From SMXQ01 sp033720855 (lineage in GTDB: Bacteria > Pseudomonadota > Alphaproteobacteria > SMXQ01), in the NCBI GenBank assembly GCA_033720855.1, contig JAWWBR010000003.1:4644-68643 (forward strand): a stretch of 64,000 nucleotides of DNA. Reading direction: 5' to 3'. The stretch's first letter is position 1. The number at the start of each line of letters is the position of its first letter. The notes under the pieces are model-generated. The model was not told the DNA's origin, ran no database searches, and saw only the letters and a list, made by a program, of their open reading frames with translations. A program made the translations under genes and the position numbers. Below, piece by piece: positions 37,135 through 45,254 of this stretch.

Positions 37135-37877
37135 GCCGCGGGGTGGGAATCCTCACGGCCGCGAAATCCCATTGCAACGACATAGATCTCGGCGGACTCC
37201 TTGCGGCTGGCGGGCGGTTTGACGTGCCGGACCGAGCGGAAATCGCGTTTCAGGGCAACAAGAAGATCCTTTTCCGTCCCTCCCCGCAGAACCTTGCCGA
37301 TGAAGGCGCCCCCTGGTTTCAGGATTTCCCGCGCAAAGGCATAGGCCGCCTCCAATAATCCCATGATCCTGAGGTGATCGGTGCCCGCATGGCCCGTCGC
37401 CGGCGCCGCCATGTCGCTCAATACGACATCCGCTGTGCCGGCCACGACATCCCTTATGCGATCGGCAGCGTCGGCGCACAGGAAATCCATCGTCAGATTG
37501 GCGACGCCGGCCACGGCATCCATTTCCGACAGATCGACGGCGAAGACGCGACCACCGCCGGGGCGGCCGGCCTTGACGCGGTCAGCCGCGACCTGTGACC
37601 AGCCGCCGGGTGCCGCCCCAAGATCAACCACCACCCCGCCCGGCTTCAGAAACTGGAATCGGTCGTCCAGTTCGATCAGCTTGAAGGCCGCTCTGGAGCG
37701 ATATCCCCGTCTCTGGGCCGCGGCGACATAGGGGTCGCGCAGTTGCCGGGTGAGCCACCGGGTCGAAGATATGCGGCGGCCCTTGGCTGAACGCAGTCTT
37801 TTCGATCGGCCATCTGCGCCGCCCCTGCCCGAGGGCCGCTTCTTTCCCCCAGGCCTGGTGCCACTGGTTCGGGGCAT
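37131..37877 (-). CDS. rlmE: 23S rRNA 2'-O-methyltransferase RlmE
   Basis: RlmE (FtsJ/RrmJ) methylates U2552 of 23S rRNA in the large subunit. The 248-residue protein has a basic 35-residue N-terminal extension, then GYRSRAAFKLIELD, the SAM motif VVDLGAAPGGWSQVA, VLSDMAAPATG, IGKVLRGG and RKESAEIYVVA. The catalytic K-D-K-E tetrad is thus complete. The basic tail is longer than in E. coli. It ends against the host-attachment-family gene and is followed upstream by the Ppx/GppA gene three bases away. Confidence 0.93.
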   Translation of the reverse strand: MPRTSGTRPGGKKRPSGRGGADGRSKRLRSAKGRRISSTRWLTRQLRDPYVAAAQRRGYRSRAAFKLIELDDRFQFLKPGGVVVDLGAAPGGWSQVAADRVKAGRPGGGRVFAVDLSEMDAVAGVANLTMDFLCADAADRIRDVVAGTADVVLSDMAAPATGHAGTDHLRIMGLLEAAYAFAREILKPGGAFIGKVLRGGTEKDLLVALKRDFRSVRHVKPPASRKESAEIYVVAMGFRGREDSHPAA

Positions 37878-37880
37878 CTG

Positions 37881-38957
37881 CTAGGCTCCGTCCACGCCCG
37901 GCCGCGCCTCGAGCTCCATCAGGCCAAGCAGTATCCCTTCGCGCACGCCGCGATCTGCGACCCTAAGCCGGCCCACGCGCCAGGTTCGACAGATCGCCTC
38001 GAGAATGGCACAGCCGGAAACGACGAGGTCGGCGCGGGCGACGCCGACGCACGGCTCCTCGCTGCGCCCTTGGCAATCAAGCTGCATCAGGTGCCGCGTG
38101 ACGGCAGCGACATCGCCGAATTCCAAGAACGACCCGTCCACCACGGAACGGTCGTAGACCGGGAGACCAAGGTGAATCCCCGCCAGGGTGGTTACCGTCC
38201 CCGAGGTCCCGAGCATCTGGACCTCTCCTTTCTCTATGTGACCAGCGATGTCATTGCGCCTCTCGAAAGCCATGAATTCCGCGGCGATCACGCGCACGAT
38301 GGTTTCGAACTGGTCCTCGTTGATCTCGCCGCCGCCTTGGATTTCCGAGAGATTGACCACGCCTATGGGAAGCGACAGAGTCTCTATGACGGCAACACTG
38401 CCGTCACCTGGCGTCTCCACCCACATGATTTCGGTCGATCCGCCCCCGATATCGAAGACGATGCCGTAGCGGTATCCTTCCACCAACAATGGCACGCATC
38501 CCGAAAGCGCGAGACGGGCTTCCTCTTCGGTGGTGATGATTTCGAGCTGGATGCCGGTTTGCCTGTCGATGCGGTCGAGAAACTCCTTGCAATTGGCGGC
38601 CCTGCGGCAGGCCTCGGTGGCAACGCTCCGCGCCTTGATCACGTTTTTGCGCGCCATTTTTGAGGCGCAAACCCTGAGCGCGCTGATGGTGCGATTCATG
38701 GCCGCCTCGCCGAGGCGGCCGGTCCTCTCCAATCCCTCTCCCAGGCGGACGATGCGGGAAAACGCATCGACCACGCGAAATCCCGGTTCCTCGCGTTCCG
38801 CCACCAAAAGGCGGCAATTGTTGGTTCCGAGATCAAGAGCCGCGAAAGCGGGCATCGCCCCGCGTTTGGCGCGGTGGCTTGGCCGTTGCGGATGGTGCCT
38901 ACCCTGCGCCAGTTGCTGCCGAGGCCGGCCGAGCGCTTTGGATTGATCGGTCTTCAT
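37881..38957 (-). CDS. Ppx/GppA-family phosphatase
   Basis: This protein belongs to the ASKHA-fold exopolyphosphatase / guanosine pentaphosphatase family. It shows the phosphate-1 loop ALDLGTNNCRLLVAE and phosphate-2 FDIGGGSTEIMW, in a single catalytic domain of about 300 residues without the C-terminal HD-like domain of long Ppx enzymes. Which substrate it uses, polyphosphate or pppGpp, cannot be told. ATG 38957 was chosen; ATG 38855 would begin right at the domain. The open frame continues antisense through the tRNA gene, but that part is not coding. Confidence 0.85.
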   Translation of the reverse strand: MKTDQSKALGRPRQQLAQGRHHPQRPSHRAKRGAMPAFAALDLGTNNCRLLVAEREEPGFRVVDAFSRIVRLGEGLERTGRLGEAAMNRTISALRVCASKMARKNVIKARSVATEACRRAANCKEFLDRIDRQTGIQLEIITTEEEARLALSGCVPLLVEGYRYGIVFDIGGGSTEIMWVETPGDGSVAVIETLSLPIGVVNLSEIQGGGEINEDQFETIVRVIAAEFMAFERRNDIAGHIEKGEVQMLGTSGTVTTLAGIHLGLPVYDRSVVDGSFLEFGDVAAVTRHLMQLDCQGRSEEPCVGVARADLVVSGCAILEAICRTWRVGRLRVADRGVREGILLGLMELEARPGVDGA

Positions 38958-39054
38958 GACAAAGATGTTACTGAAACTTGGCGCTTCGGCGAAGCGGTAA
39001 GTCATCTCCCGAGCCGGAACCCCGTCCATGCCGATAGGCATGCGAAGCTTGCTC

Positions 39055-39083
39055 TTGCAACGGATCCTTAGGAAAAATATGTT
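39055..39083 (+). promoter_or_regulatory. Candidate tRNA-Gln promoter
   Basis: TTGCAA (39055-39060) and TATGTT (39078-39083) are spaced by 17 bases, about 38 bases before the tRNA. Each matches consensus at four of six positions. Confidence 0.4.
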
Positions 39084-39121
39084 ACAAAGCTGATTGCGGG
39101 CGCGCCCCGCACCACCCCGGG

Positions 39122-39195
39122 TGGGGGATAGTTTAACGGTAGAACGAGCGGCTCTGACCCGCTTAGTCCTGGTTCGAATCCAGGTCCCCCAGCCA
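39122..39195 (+). tRNA. tRNA-Gln (anticodon CUG)
   Basis: The sequence folds as a full cloverleaf. The acceptor stem is TGGGGGA (39122-39128) with TCCCCCA (39185-39191), followed by discriminator G and an encoded CCA. The anticodon stem AGCGG/CCGCT encloses the loop CTCTGAC, so the anticodon is CTG. The T arm is CCTGG-TTCGAAT-CCAGG. It stands alone, with a strong terminator about 55 bases downstream and no integrase nearby. Confidence 0.96.
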
Positions 39196-39248
39196 ACTTT
39201 CATTTAGGCAAACACATTGCGGCTTGCGGCGGGTCGGCCATAAAAAAA

Positions 39249-39277
39249 GAACCGTAGCGAGCTACGGTTCCTTTTTT
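39249..39277. terminator. Bidirectional intrinsic terminator
   Basis: GAACCGTAG and CTACGGTTC form a nine-base perfect stem with the tetraloop CGAG. The plus side ends in a T-tract and the minus side has the matching A-tract (39242-39248). It can stop both the tRNA-Gln transcript and the cox operon arriving from the other side. Confidence 0.9.
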
Positions 39278-39311
39278 TGTGGAAGCACGAGAATCGTGAG
39301 ACGGCCGCGGG

Positions 39312-39641
39312 TCAGGGCGCGAAGAAAATGGTCCGCGTCAGGAACGTGTAACCCGATTCCGAGGTCATCAGCGCGGTGAACAAAAGCACCGCGGCGGGCG
39401 GCGCAAGGATGGCGTAAATCAATGCCAGGCGCTCCCACATCATGTGCATGAAGACGGCGACGATCAGCCCCGCCTTGGCCACCATGAAAATGAGGATAAG
39501 GGTCCAACGCAGCATGCCCTGGACGTGGAAATAGTCGACCATGTACGACGCCGTGCTGAGGACGAACAGCCATCCCCAGATCTTGAAATAAACGCCAAGC
39601 GGATGTTGCTGGCCCTCAACGTGTTCGCTTTCCTGTGCCAT
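39312..39641 (-). CDS. Cytochrome c oxidase subunit IV-family protein
   Basis: This 109-residue protein has three predicted membrane helices (IWGWLFVLSTASYMVDYF, LILIFMVAKAGLIVAVFMHM, and YAILAPPAAVLLFTALM). That matches the prokaryotic subunit IV / CyoD-like family, which stabilises haem-copper oxidases. It is the last gene of the cox operon, 10 bases after the second subunit III gene, and is followed by the bidirectional terminator. Confidence 0.85.
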   Translation of the reverse strand: MAQESEHVEGQQHPLGVYFKIWGWLFVLSTASYMVDYFHVQGMLRWTLILIFMVAKAGLIVAVFMHMMWERLALIYAILAPPAAVLLFTALMTSESGYTFLTRTIFFAP

Positions 39642-39650
39642 GTGATCGTC

Positions 39651-40376
39651 CTACCAAAGATAGAAAAACGCGAAGATGAAGACCCAGACCAAATCGACGA
39701 AATGCCAATACAGGCCCATGGTCTCGACGTGTTCGTAGCTGCCCCTACGGCTGGTGAAGAAACCCTTTTCGCCGCGATCGTATTCGCCCCTTATGACCTT
39801 GCGCGCCACGATCAGCAGAAACACCACGCCGACCGAAACGTGGAACCCGTGGAACCCCGTGATCATGAAGAAGGTCGAACCGAATTGTGCCGCCCCCATC
39901 GGGTTGCCCCAAGGGCGCACGCCTTCGTCGACGATCAATTTGGTCCACTCAAAGGCCTGCATGCCCACGAACGTGGCCCCGAACAGGGCCGTAACGACCA
40001 GGAGAACCGCCGTCTTGGTCCGGTCCTTTCGGTATCCGTAATTGACGGCCAAGGCCATCGTGCCACTGCTGGTAATGAGGATGAAGGTCATGATGGCGAT
40101 CAGGATCAGCGGTATCGGATCGCCCCCGAAGCTCAACGCAAAGACTTCGCTCGGGTTGGGCCAGGGCACCGTCGTCGACATCCGCACCGTCATATAGGAC
40201 AGCAGGAAGCAACTGAAAATGAATGTGTCCGATAGGAGGAAGATCCACATCATGGCCTTGCCCCAGGGGACGCCCTTGAACGTCCTCTGATCCGAAGACC
40301 AATCGGCTACGAACCCTTCTAGGCCGGAGGGCCGGGGCTGGGGAGTTCCCGAATCTGTCACAGTGGCTTCAGACAT
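39651..40376 (-). CDS. Haem-copper oxidase subunit III (second copy)
   Basis: This 241-residue protein is a subunit III with about five to six membrane helices. It contains MMWIFLLSDTFIFSCFLLSY, FVGMQAFEW, TGFHGFHVSVGVVFLL and the C-terminal YWHFVDLVWVFIFAFFYLW, the family's histidine-rich ending. A soluble N-terminal stretch of about 30 residues precedes helix 1. It is clearly not a copy of the adjacent gene 40393-41010: sequence and length differ, so two distinct subunit III proteins are encoded in tandem. The start MSEATVTDSG is set by the gap from the upstream gene. Confidence 0.88.
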   Translation of the reverse strand: MSEATVTDSGTPQPRPSGLEGFVADWSSDQRTFKGVPWGKAMMWIFLLSDTFIFSCFLLSYMTVRMSTTVPWPNPSEVFALSFGGDPIPLILIAIMTFILITSSGTMALAVNYGYRKDRTKTAVLLVVTALFGATFVGMQAFEWTKLIVDEGVRPWGNPMGAAQFGSTFFMITGFHGFHVSVGVVFLLIVARKVIRGEYDRGEKGFFTSRRGSYEHVETMGLYWHFVDLVWVFIFAFFYLW

Positions 40377-40392
40377 TTGTTTTTTGTCCTCG

Positions 40393-41010
40393 TTACGTAA
40401 ACAACAGCAGCCCGAACAGGACCAGCCAGACGACGAAAAGGAAGTGCCAATAGATGGCACACAAATCGATGCTTTGCCTCATATCCTCCAGAGCGGTACC
40501 GCGATACATCTTGACGAGGGCCCGGCCCAGGGCAAACAAGCCCCCCAACACGTGCAACCCGTGAAGCGCGGTCAGCACGTAGAAAAAGGCATTGGCGGCA
40601 TTAGAAGCGGCGAAATAGCCCAGCCCGATCAATTCCTGCCAAACCAAAACCTGGCCGAACAGGAAGGCAAGGGAGAACCCGCCACCGGTCAAGAGGCCTA
40701 TCCTGGCATCATCGGCGCGCCCGCGACGGGCCGAAACCGTCGCCCAATGCAGGGCCGCGCTGCCGAAAACCAGCATAAGGGTATTGGGCCAGAGCAGCCA
40801 GGGCTCCGGCATGGCTTTCCAGTCGGAAAACACCATACGGTCGCTGTAGGAAATGATGAAGAGGGAGAACAGGACCGTCGCCACCAACATGATGATGCGG
40901 AGCCCGAGGGTTGCCTTGGGCACCACGGCGATATCGTTGCCCGGCGCGGGATCGGTCTCCCCACCCGCGTCGAGCCAGGGTTTCTGCATCAATTCCCGAA
41001 AGAAATTCAC
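40393..41010 (-). CDS. Haem-copper oxidase subunit III (first copy)
   Basis: The 205-residue protein has five membrane helices and subunit III hallmarks: LFGQVLVWQEL, FYVLTALHGLHVLGGLFAL and the end AIYWHFLFVVWLVLFGLLLF. It starts at GTG 41010 overlapping the coxA stop (GTGA), implying translational coupling. Together with the following gene it forms a tandem subunit III pair. Which one occupies the usual subunit III position is not decidable from sequence. Confidence 0.87.
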   Translation of the reverse strand: MNFFRELMQKPWLDAGGETDPAPGNDIAVVPKATLGLRIIMLVATVLFSLFIISYSDRMVFSDWKAMPEPWLLWPNTLMLVFGSAALHWATVSARRGRADDARIGLLTGGGFSLAFLFGQVLVWQELIGLGYFAASNAANAFFYVLTALHGLHVLGGLFALGRALVKMYRGTALEDMRQSIDLCAIYWHFLFVVWLVLFGLLLFT

Positions 41011-42803
41011 GTCTGATGGGCCTCCTGCCCGCTCGCGGCGGCACCCGAACTCGGCGTGTTCTGTGGGATGAAGTCGTCGGGCGCGCCGGGAACGCCGTAA
41101 TCATAGGCCCAACGGTACACCACCGGCAGCTCTGCACCGAAATTGCCGTGCCCCGGCGGCATTCCGGAGGCCTGCCATTCCAGCGATGCCGCCTTCCACG
41201 GATTCTTTTCCGCCACCTTGCCGTGCCTCATGCTCCACATGATGTTGAAGAGGAACAGCATCTGAGCGGCGCCGACCAATAGCGCCACCACGGTGATAAA
41301 GGCATTCAGATCGTGCGCCGAAGCGGGAATGAAGCTGGTCTCTCCCATTTCGAAGTACCGCCGCGGCACCCCGAGCAGACCGAGGTAGTGGATCGGCAGG
41401 AAGATCGCGTAAGCGCCGATGAAGGTGATCCAGAAATGAATCTGCCCCATTGTCTCATCGAGCATCCGGCCGGTCATCAAGGGATACCAATGGTAGATGG
41501 CACCGAAGACCACGAGGATCGGCGCGACGCCCATCACCATGTGGAAATGGGCCACAACGAACATGGTGTCGGAGAGCGGCACGTCGACCACGACGTTGCC
41601 CAGGAACAAACCGGTGATGCCGCCGTTCACGAAGGTGACGATGAAAGCCAGCGCGAACAGCATCGGCAAGGTCAGGTTGATGTTTGCCCGCCACAATGTC
41701 AGCGTCCAGTTGTAGACCTTGAGCGCCGTGGGCACCGCGATGATCAGGGTCGTGGTGGCGAAAAAGAAGCCGAACCAGGGGTTCATGCCGCTGACATACA
41801 TATGGTGGGCCCAGACGATGAAGCTGAGCGCGCCGATGATCACGATCGCCCAGACCATCATCCGATACCCGAAAATATGCCGTCGCGCGTGGACGCTCAA
41901 GAGATCGGAGACGATGCCGAAGGCCGGCAGGGCAACGATGTAGACCTCGGGATGACCGAAGAACCAGAACAGATGCTGGAACAGGATCGGGCTGCCGCCG
42001 CCGTAGCTCAGCTGTTCCCCGGCCTGAATAATCGTCGGCATGAAGAAGCTGGTGCCGAGTATCCGGTCCAGCGTCATCATCACCGCGCCCACGAACAGCG
42101 CGGGGAACGCCAGCAGGGCCAGGATGGTGGCGACGAAGATGCCCCAAATGGTCAGAGGCAGGCGCATCAACGTCATCCCCCGGGTCCGGGCCTGCAGCAC
42201 CGTGACAACGTAATTGAGGCCGCCCATGGTAAAACCGATGATGAACAGCGCCAGCGATATCAGCATCAGAATGATGCCGCCTCCGGCCCCGGGATCCGCT
42301 CCCGGGGTGCCCGGCAGGATCGCCTGAGGCGGATAGAGGGTCCAGCCGGCGCCGGTCGGACCGCCGGGCACGAACATGCTGGCGACGAGAATGCCGACGG
42401 CCGCCAGATAGACCCAGAAGCTCAACATATTGACGTAGGGGAACACCATGTCCCTGGCACCGACCATCAGCGGGATCAGGTAATTTCCGAACCCTCCCAG
42501 GAATAAGGCCGTCAACAGATAGATCACCATGATCATGCCGTGCATGGTGATAAACTGGTAATAGTCGGTTGCATCGATGAACGCGAAGCTCTCTGGGAAA
42601 CCGAGCTGCAGTCGCATCAGCCAAGACATCATCAGCCCGACCAATCCAATGGCAATCGCCGTGCTGGAGTATTGGATGGCGATCACCTTGGCATCCTGGG
42701 AAAAGACGTATTTGGTCCACCAGCTCTTGGCGTGGTAGAGCTCGACGTCTTCGACCTCTGCGGCCGGAATTTGATCGGTTGTGGTTGGTGTGATATCGGC
42801 CAT
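41007..42803 (-). CDS. coxA: Cytochrome c oxidase subunit I
   Basis: The 598-residue protein is the catalytic subunit of an A1-type haem-copper oxidase. It has the low-spin haem histidine in TMHGMIMV, and CuB/cross-linked tyrosine and proton-channel Glu in FFGHPEVYIVALPAFG. The CuB pair is in WAHHMYVSGM, the K-channel lysine in VPTALKVYNW, and both haem histidines in VVAHFHMVMG. GNYLIPLMVGARDMVFPYVN supplies the D-channel residues. It should therefore reduce oxygen and pump protons. Confidence 0.95.
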   Translation of the reverse strand: MADITPTTTDQIPAAEVEDVELYHAKSWWTKYVFSQDAKVIAIQYSSTAIAIGLVGLMMSWLMRLQLGFPESFAFIDATDYYQFITMHGMIMVIYLLTALFLGGFGNYLIPLMVGARDMVFPYVNMLSFWVYLAAVGILVASMFVPGGPTGAGWTLYPPQAILPGTPGADPGAGGGIILMLISLALFIIGFTMGGLNYVVTVLQARTRGMTLMRLPLTIWGIFVATILALLAFPALFVGAVMMTLDRILGTSFFMPTIIQAGEQLSYGGGSPILFQHLFWFFGHPEVYIVALPAFGIVSDLLSVHARRHIFGYRMMVWAIVIIGALSFIVWAHHMYVSGMNPWFGFFFATTTLIIAVPTALKVYNWTLTLWRANINLTLPMLFALAFIVTFVNGGITGLFLGNVVVDVPLSDTMFVVAHFHMVMGVAPILVVFGAIYHWYPLMTGRMLDETMGQIHFWITFIGAYAIFLPIHYLGLLGVPRRYFEMGETSFIPASAHDLNAFITVVALLVGAAQMLFLFNIMWSMRHGKVAEKNPWKAASLEWQASGMPPGHGNFGAELPVVYRWAYDYGVPGAPDDFIPQNTPSSGAAASGQEAHQT

Positions 42804-42886
42804 TACGAAGCCCTCTTCACTCTCTCGTCAAAATCTATGTCTCGCCGTCGATCTGGCGTCCGGTTCTCGGCTGCTGCCGCCTATGG

Positions 42887-43747
42887 TTACTTCGACCCCT
42901 CGGCCGCAGCCAAACTCGATTCCTTCTCCGATTGCAGTTCCGCCTCACGGACGAACTGCGCGAAAGTCTTTTGCTTGGCAAGCCACGCCTGATAGTCGCT
43001 CGCGCTGTCGACCACGACCTTGCCGCGCATCGCATGATGGCCGACTCCGCACAGCTCGAAGCAGAGAATATCGAACTTACCCGTGCGCGTGGGCTTGAGC
43101 CAGAAATAGGTCACCATCCCGGGCACCATGTCCATCTTGGCGCGGAATTCCGGCACATAGAAATCGTGCAGGACGTCGAGCGACCGCAGCAGGACCTTGA
43201 CTGGCCTGTCGATGGGGACATGAAGATCGTCGCCGGAAATGAGGAGATCGTCCTGTCCGTTGGGGTCCTTGGGATTGATGCCAAAGGGGTTCTTATCGTT
43301 GACGAACTTGACAGCGGTCGTTCCCAGGGTCCCGTCCTTGCCGGGGAGGCGAAAACTCCACTGCCATTGCTGCCCCATAACCTCGAACTGATCGGCATCC
43401 TCAGGCACGGTGACGTACTGATTCCATACGAACAGGCCAGGGGTCAGCATGCCGATGACGCCCAGGGTCGTTAGAGACGTCAGCCACCATTCGAGTTTCT
43501 TGTTTTCGGGATTGTATTCGGAGCGGCGCCCTTCCTTATGGGAAAAGCGCAATATGCAGTAAGCCGAGAATACGATGACGGCGACAAACACGACGCCGGT
43601 GATCCAGAAGGTGAGAATTATGGTGTCGTCAATGTATCCCCAGTTGGACGCTATTGGCGTGAACCACCATGGGCTCCAGAAGTGAAACGCGACCGTGCCG
43701 GCGGCCACCAGAAAAAGCATTAGCGCTACGAAGAATCCTTTGTTCAT
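42887..43747 (-). CDS. coxB: Cytochrome c oxidase subunit II
   Basis: Subunit II accepts electrons from cytochrome c through its CuA centre. The 286-residue protein has two N-terminal membrane helices, QWQWSFRLPG near the electron-entry loop, and CuA ligands in VLHDFYVPEF and CFELCGVGHHAMRG. Here the common CSELC is CFELC; the ligand residues are kept. There is no fused cytochrome c domain. An insertion with NPFGINPKDPNGQDDL lies before the CuA region. GAGG precedes ATG; it is the first gene of the operon. Confidence 0.94.
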   Translation of the reverse strand: MNKGFFVALMLFLVAAGTVAFHFWSPWWFTPIASNWGYIDDTIILTFWITGVVFVAVIVFSAYCILRFSHKEGRRSEYNPENKKLEWWLTSLTTLGVIGMLTPGLFVWNQYVTVPEDADQFEVMGQQWQWSFRLPGKDGTLGTTAVKFVNDKNPFGINPKDPNGQDDLLISGDDLHVPIDRPVKVLLRSLDVLHDFYVPEFRAKMDMVPGMVTYFWLKPTRTGKFDILCFELCGVGHHAMRGKVVVDSASDYQAWLAKQKTFAQFVREAELQSEKESSLAAAEGSK

Positions 43748-44450
43748 CCTTTACCTCTACAAGCCCTGGGCAAGCATCGCAACGGCGGACGTTTCAATGC
43801 GCCCCGATCCTGCACCGTTTCGAAAAACGCAGCCCGCAACACGGATGAGCGGACATGCCCCCTGACGGTATCGCCAGCGTTCGCATGACACAAAAAAGTC
43901 CTACCCCGAAAAATGAAGAAACCGCCCCCACAAACCCCACTGCCGAGCCCATCGATAGGCTGCTCAACTTCTCGCTCCCCGTCCTGCGAAACATTCATCG
44001 CGACCCGCACGCAGCCGCGGATTGGTCGGGGCGAATTCAACGCCCACGGTCCGCGTCTAAACGCACGTTGGGTCATGGAATTAACATACCGAAACCATGA
44101 TTGCGAGGAATTTTCGAAAACCTGACACACCCGCGAAAATGTCGTCGATTTGCGCCTCCATCGGCTGGCCTCACGGGCCTGGAGGAGAACATCGCAAGCC
44201 CGAGATCCGCCCCAGTTCGAAAGACCACGCATGGTTTGTGTGTACAGGTACCCCAGAATGAGAGAGAATATTTTTAACGATCGATCGTATCACCAACGAT
44301 AATCGACTGAAAAAAACAGTCATATCTGAGAGGCGAATTATTCGGGCTAAAAAACAAAGCTTACGGTCGAACATCTCTCGCGGACATGCCGGTCTGCGGT
44401 ATTTGGCTGTTGAGAACTGGCTCGAGTCCGAAAACTGAGGAGGCGAAACC
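43748..44450. other. 703-base intergenic region between coxB and the DUF2189 gene
   Basis: No convincing gene is seen here. Short open frames exist on both strands (for example plus 43855-44100), but they lack ribosome sites and recognisable proteins. The part from about 44240 to 44380 is distinctly AT-rich and contains the palindrome ACGATCGATCGT, a GACTG-A7-CAGTC hairpin and a TTTTCGAAAA palindrome further left (44111-44120). It must hold divergent promoters for coxB and the 44451 gene and could encode a small RNA. Confidence 0.6.
44274..44303 (+). promoter_or_regulatory. Candidate promoter with operator palindrome
   Basis: TTAACG (44274-44279) and GATAAT (44298-44303) are 18 bases apart. 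The perfect 12-base palindrome ACGATCGATCGT (44277-44288) overlaps the -35, a natural place for a repressor. The leader to the GTG at 44451 would be about 140 bases and begins with a GACTG/CAGTC hairpin (44305-44321). Confidence 0.35.
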
Positions 44451-45251
44451 GTGTCCAATGATAAGGCGTTTGCCGATCGCGCTACCGTCGACGTGCCCAG
44501 CGACGAACCAAAGGTCCGCAAGATCGGCATCCATGACCTGATCGATGTTTTGGCCAAAGGTTTCGACGATTTCAAGGCTAAGCCCAGTCATCTTGTCTTG
44601 TGCGTCATGATTTACCCCGTGGTGGTTTTCGTCATCGCCAAGATCGACGCGGGGCATGAGATCCTCCCGCTGATCTGGCCGCTATTCTCGGGGGTTGCAC
44701 TGGTGGGGCCCCTGCTCGCCATGGGGCTTTACGAAATGAGCCGTCGGCGTGAGCAGGGATTGGAGGTGTCCTTGAAGGATGGGTTCCGGGTTTTGCGCTC
44801 ACCCTCTCTCGGCGCCATCCTGATCCTCAGCTTGGTGATGATCGCGATCTTCCTGGCTTGGCTGCGGACGGCGCTGGCAATTTACGACTGGGTCTTCAGC
44901 GGCGGCGAAGCGGTGGAGATCGGCGATTTCATTCAACAGGTCCTCTACACGGCCAAAGGCACGGAATTGATCATCATCGGCACGGCTGTCGGTTTCGGCT
45001 TTGCCGTAATGGTGTTGTGCCTCAGCGCGGTGTCCTTTCCCCTGTTGCTGGACCGCAAGGTCGGCGCCCTGACCGCGGCCAAAACCTCGGTCCGCGTGGT
45101 CCTCGCCAACCCCGTCACCATGGCGGTCTGGGGTATCATCATCGCGGCGCTGTTACTGGTCGGATCTTTGCCGCTATTCGTCGGACTGGCCGTGGCCATA
45201 CCCGTGCTCGGTCATTCGACTTGGCACCTTTACCGCAAGACCGTCGAGTAA
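44451..45251 (+). CDS. DUF2189-family membrane protein
   Basis: This 266-residue protein starts at GTG with GAGGAGG upstream. After a 40-residue soluble N-terminus it shows six hydrophobic segments, including LVLCVMIYPVVVFVIAKIDA and VSFPLLLDRKVGALTAAKTS. This pattern, with the IGIHDLIDVLAKGFDDFKA start, fits DUF2189, often found near cytochrome oxidase genes in alphaproteobacteria. No function is established. It ends three bases from the convergent M29-like gene. Confidence 0.8.
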   Translation: MSNDKAFADRATVDVPSDEPKVRKIGIHDLIDVLAKGFDDFKAKPSHLVLCVMIYPVVVFVIAKIDAGHEILPLIWPLFSGVALVGPLLAMGLYEMSRRREQGLEVSLKDGFRVLRSPSLGAILILSLVMIAIFLAWLRTALAIYDWVFSGGEAVEIGDFIQQVLYTAKGTELIIIGTAVGFGFAVMVLCLSAVSFPLLLDRKVGALTAAKTSVRVVLANPVTMAVWGIIIAALLLVGSLPLFVGLAVAIPVLGHSTWHLYRKTVE

Positions 45252-45254
45252 GCT

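Noticed and set aside
38958..39203. N-terminal extension of the Ppx/GppA frame
   Set aside because: The extra codons are antisense to the tRNA-Gln gene and its promoter, and the family domain starts well downstream.
39122..39300. tRNA-Gln as an integration site for a mobile element
   Set aside because: No integrase, direct repeat of the tRNA 3' end or foreign-looking genes are seen nearby; the flanking genes are core oxidase and phosphatase genes.
43794..43994. 66-codon minus-strand frame with a hydrophobic stretch upstream of coxB
   Set aside because: The codon pattern is unlike the neighbours and no ribosome site is present; the hydrophobic run is probably chance.
43855..44100. Possible 81-codon gene between coxB and the DUF2189 gene
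   Set aside because: Some third positions look coding, but there is no ribosome site, no known family and the start is arbitrary; left as non-coding.
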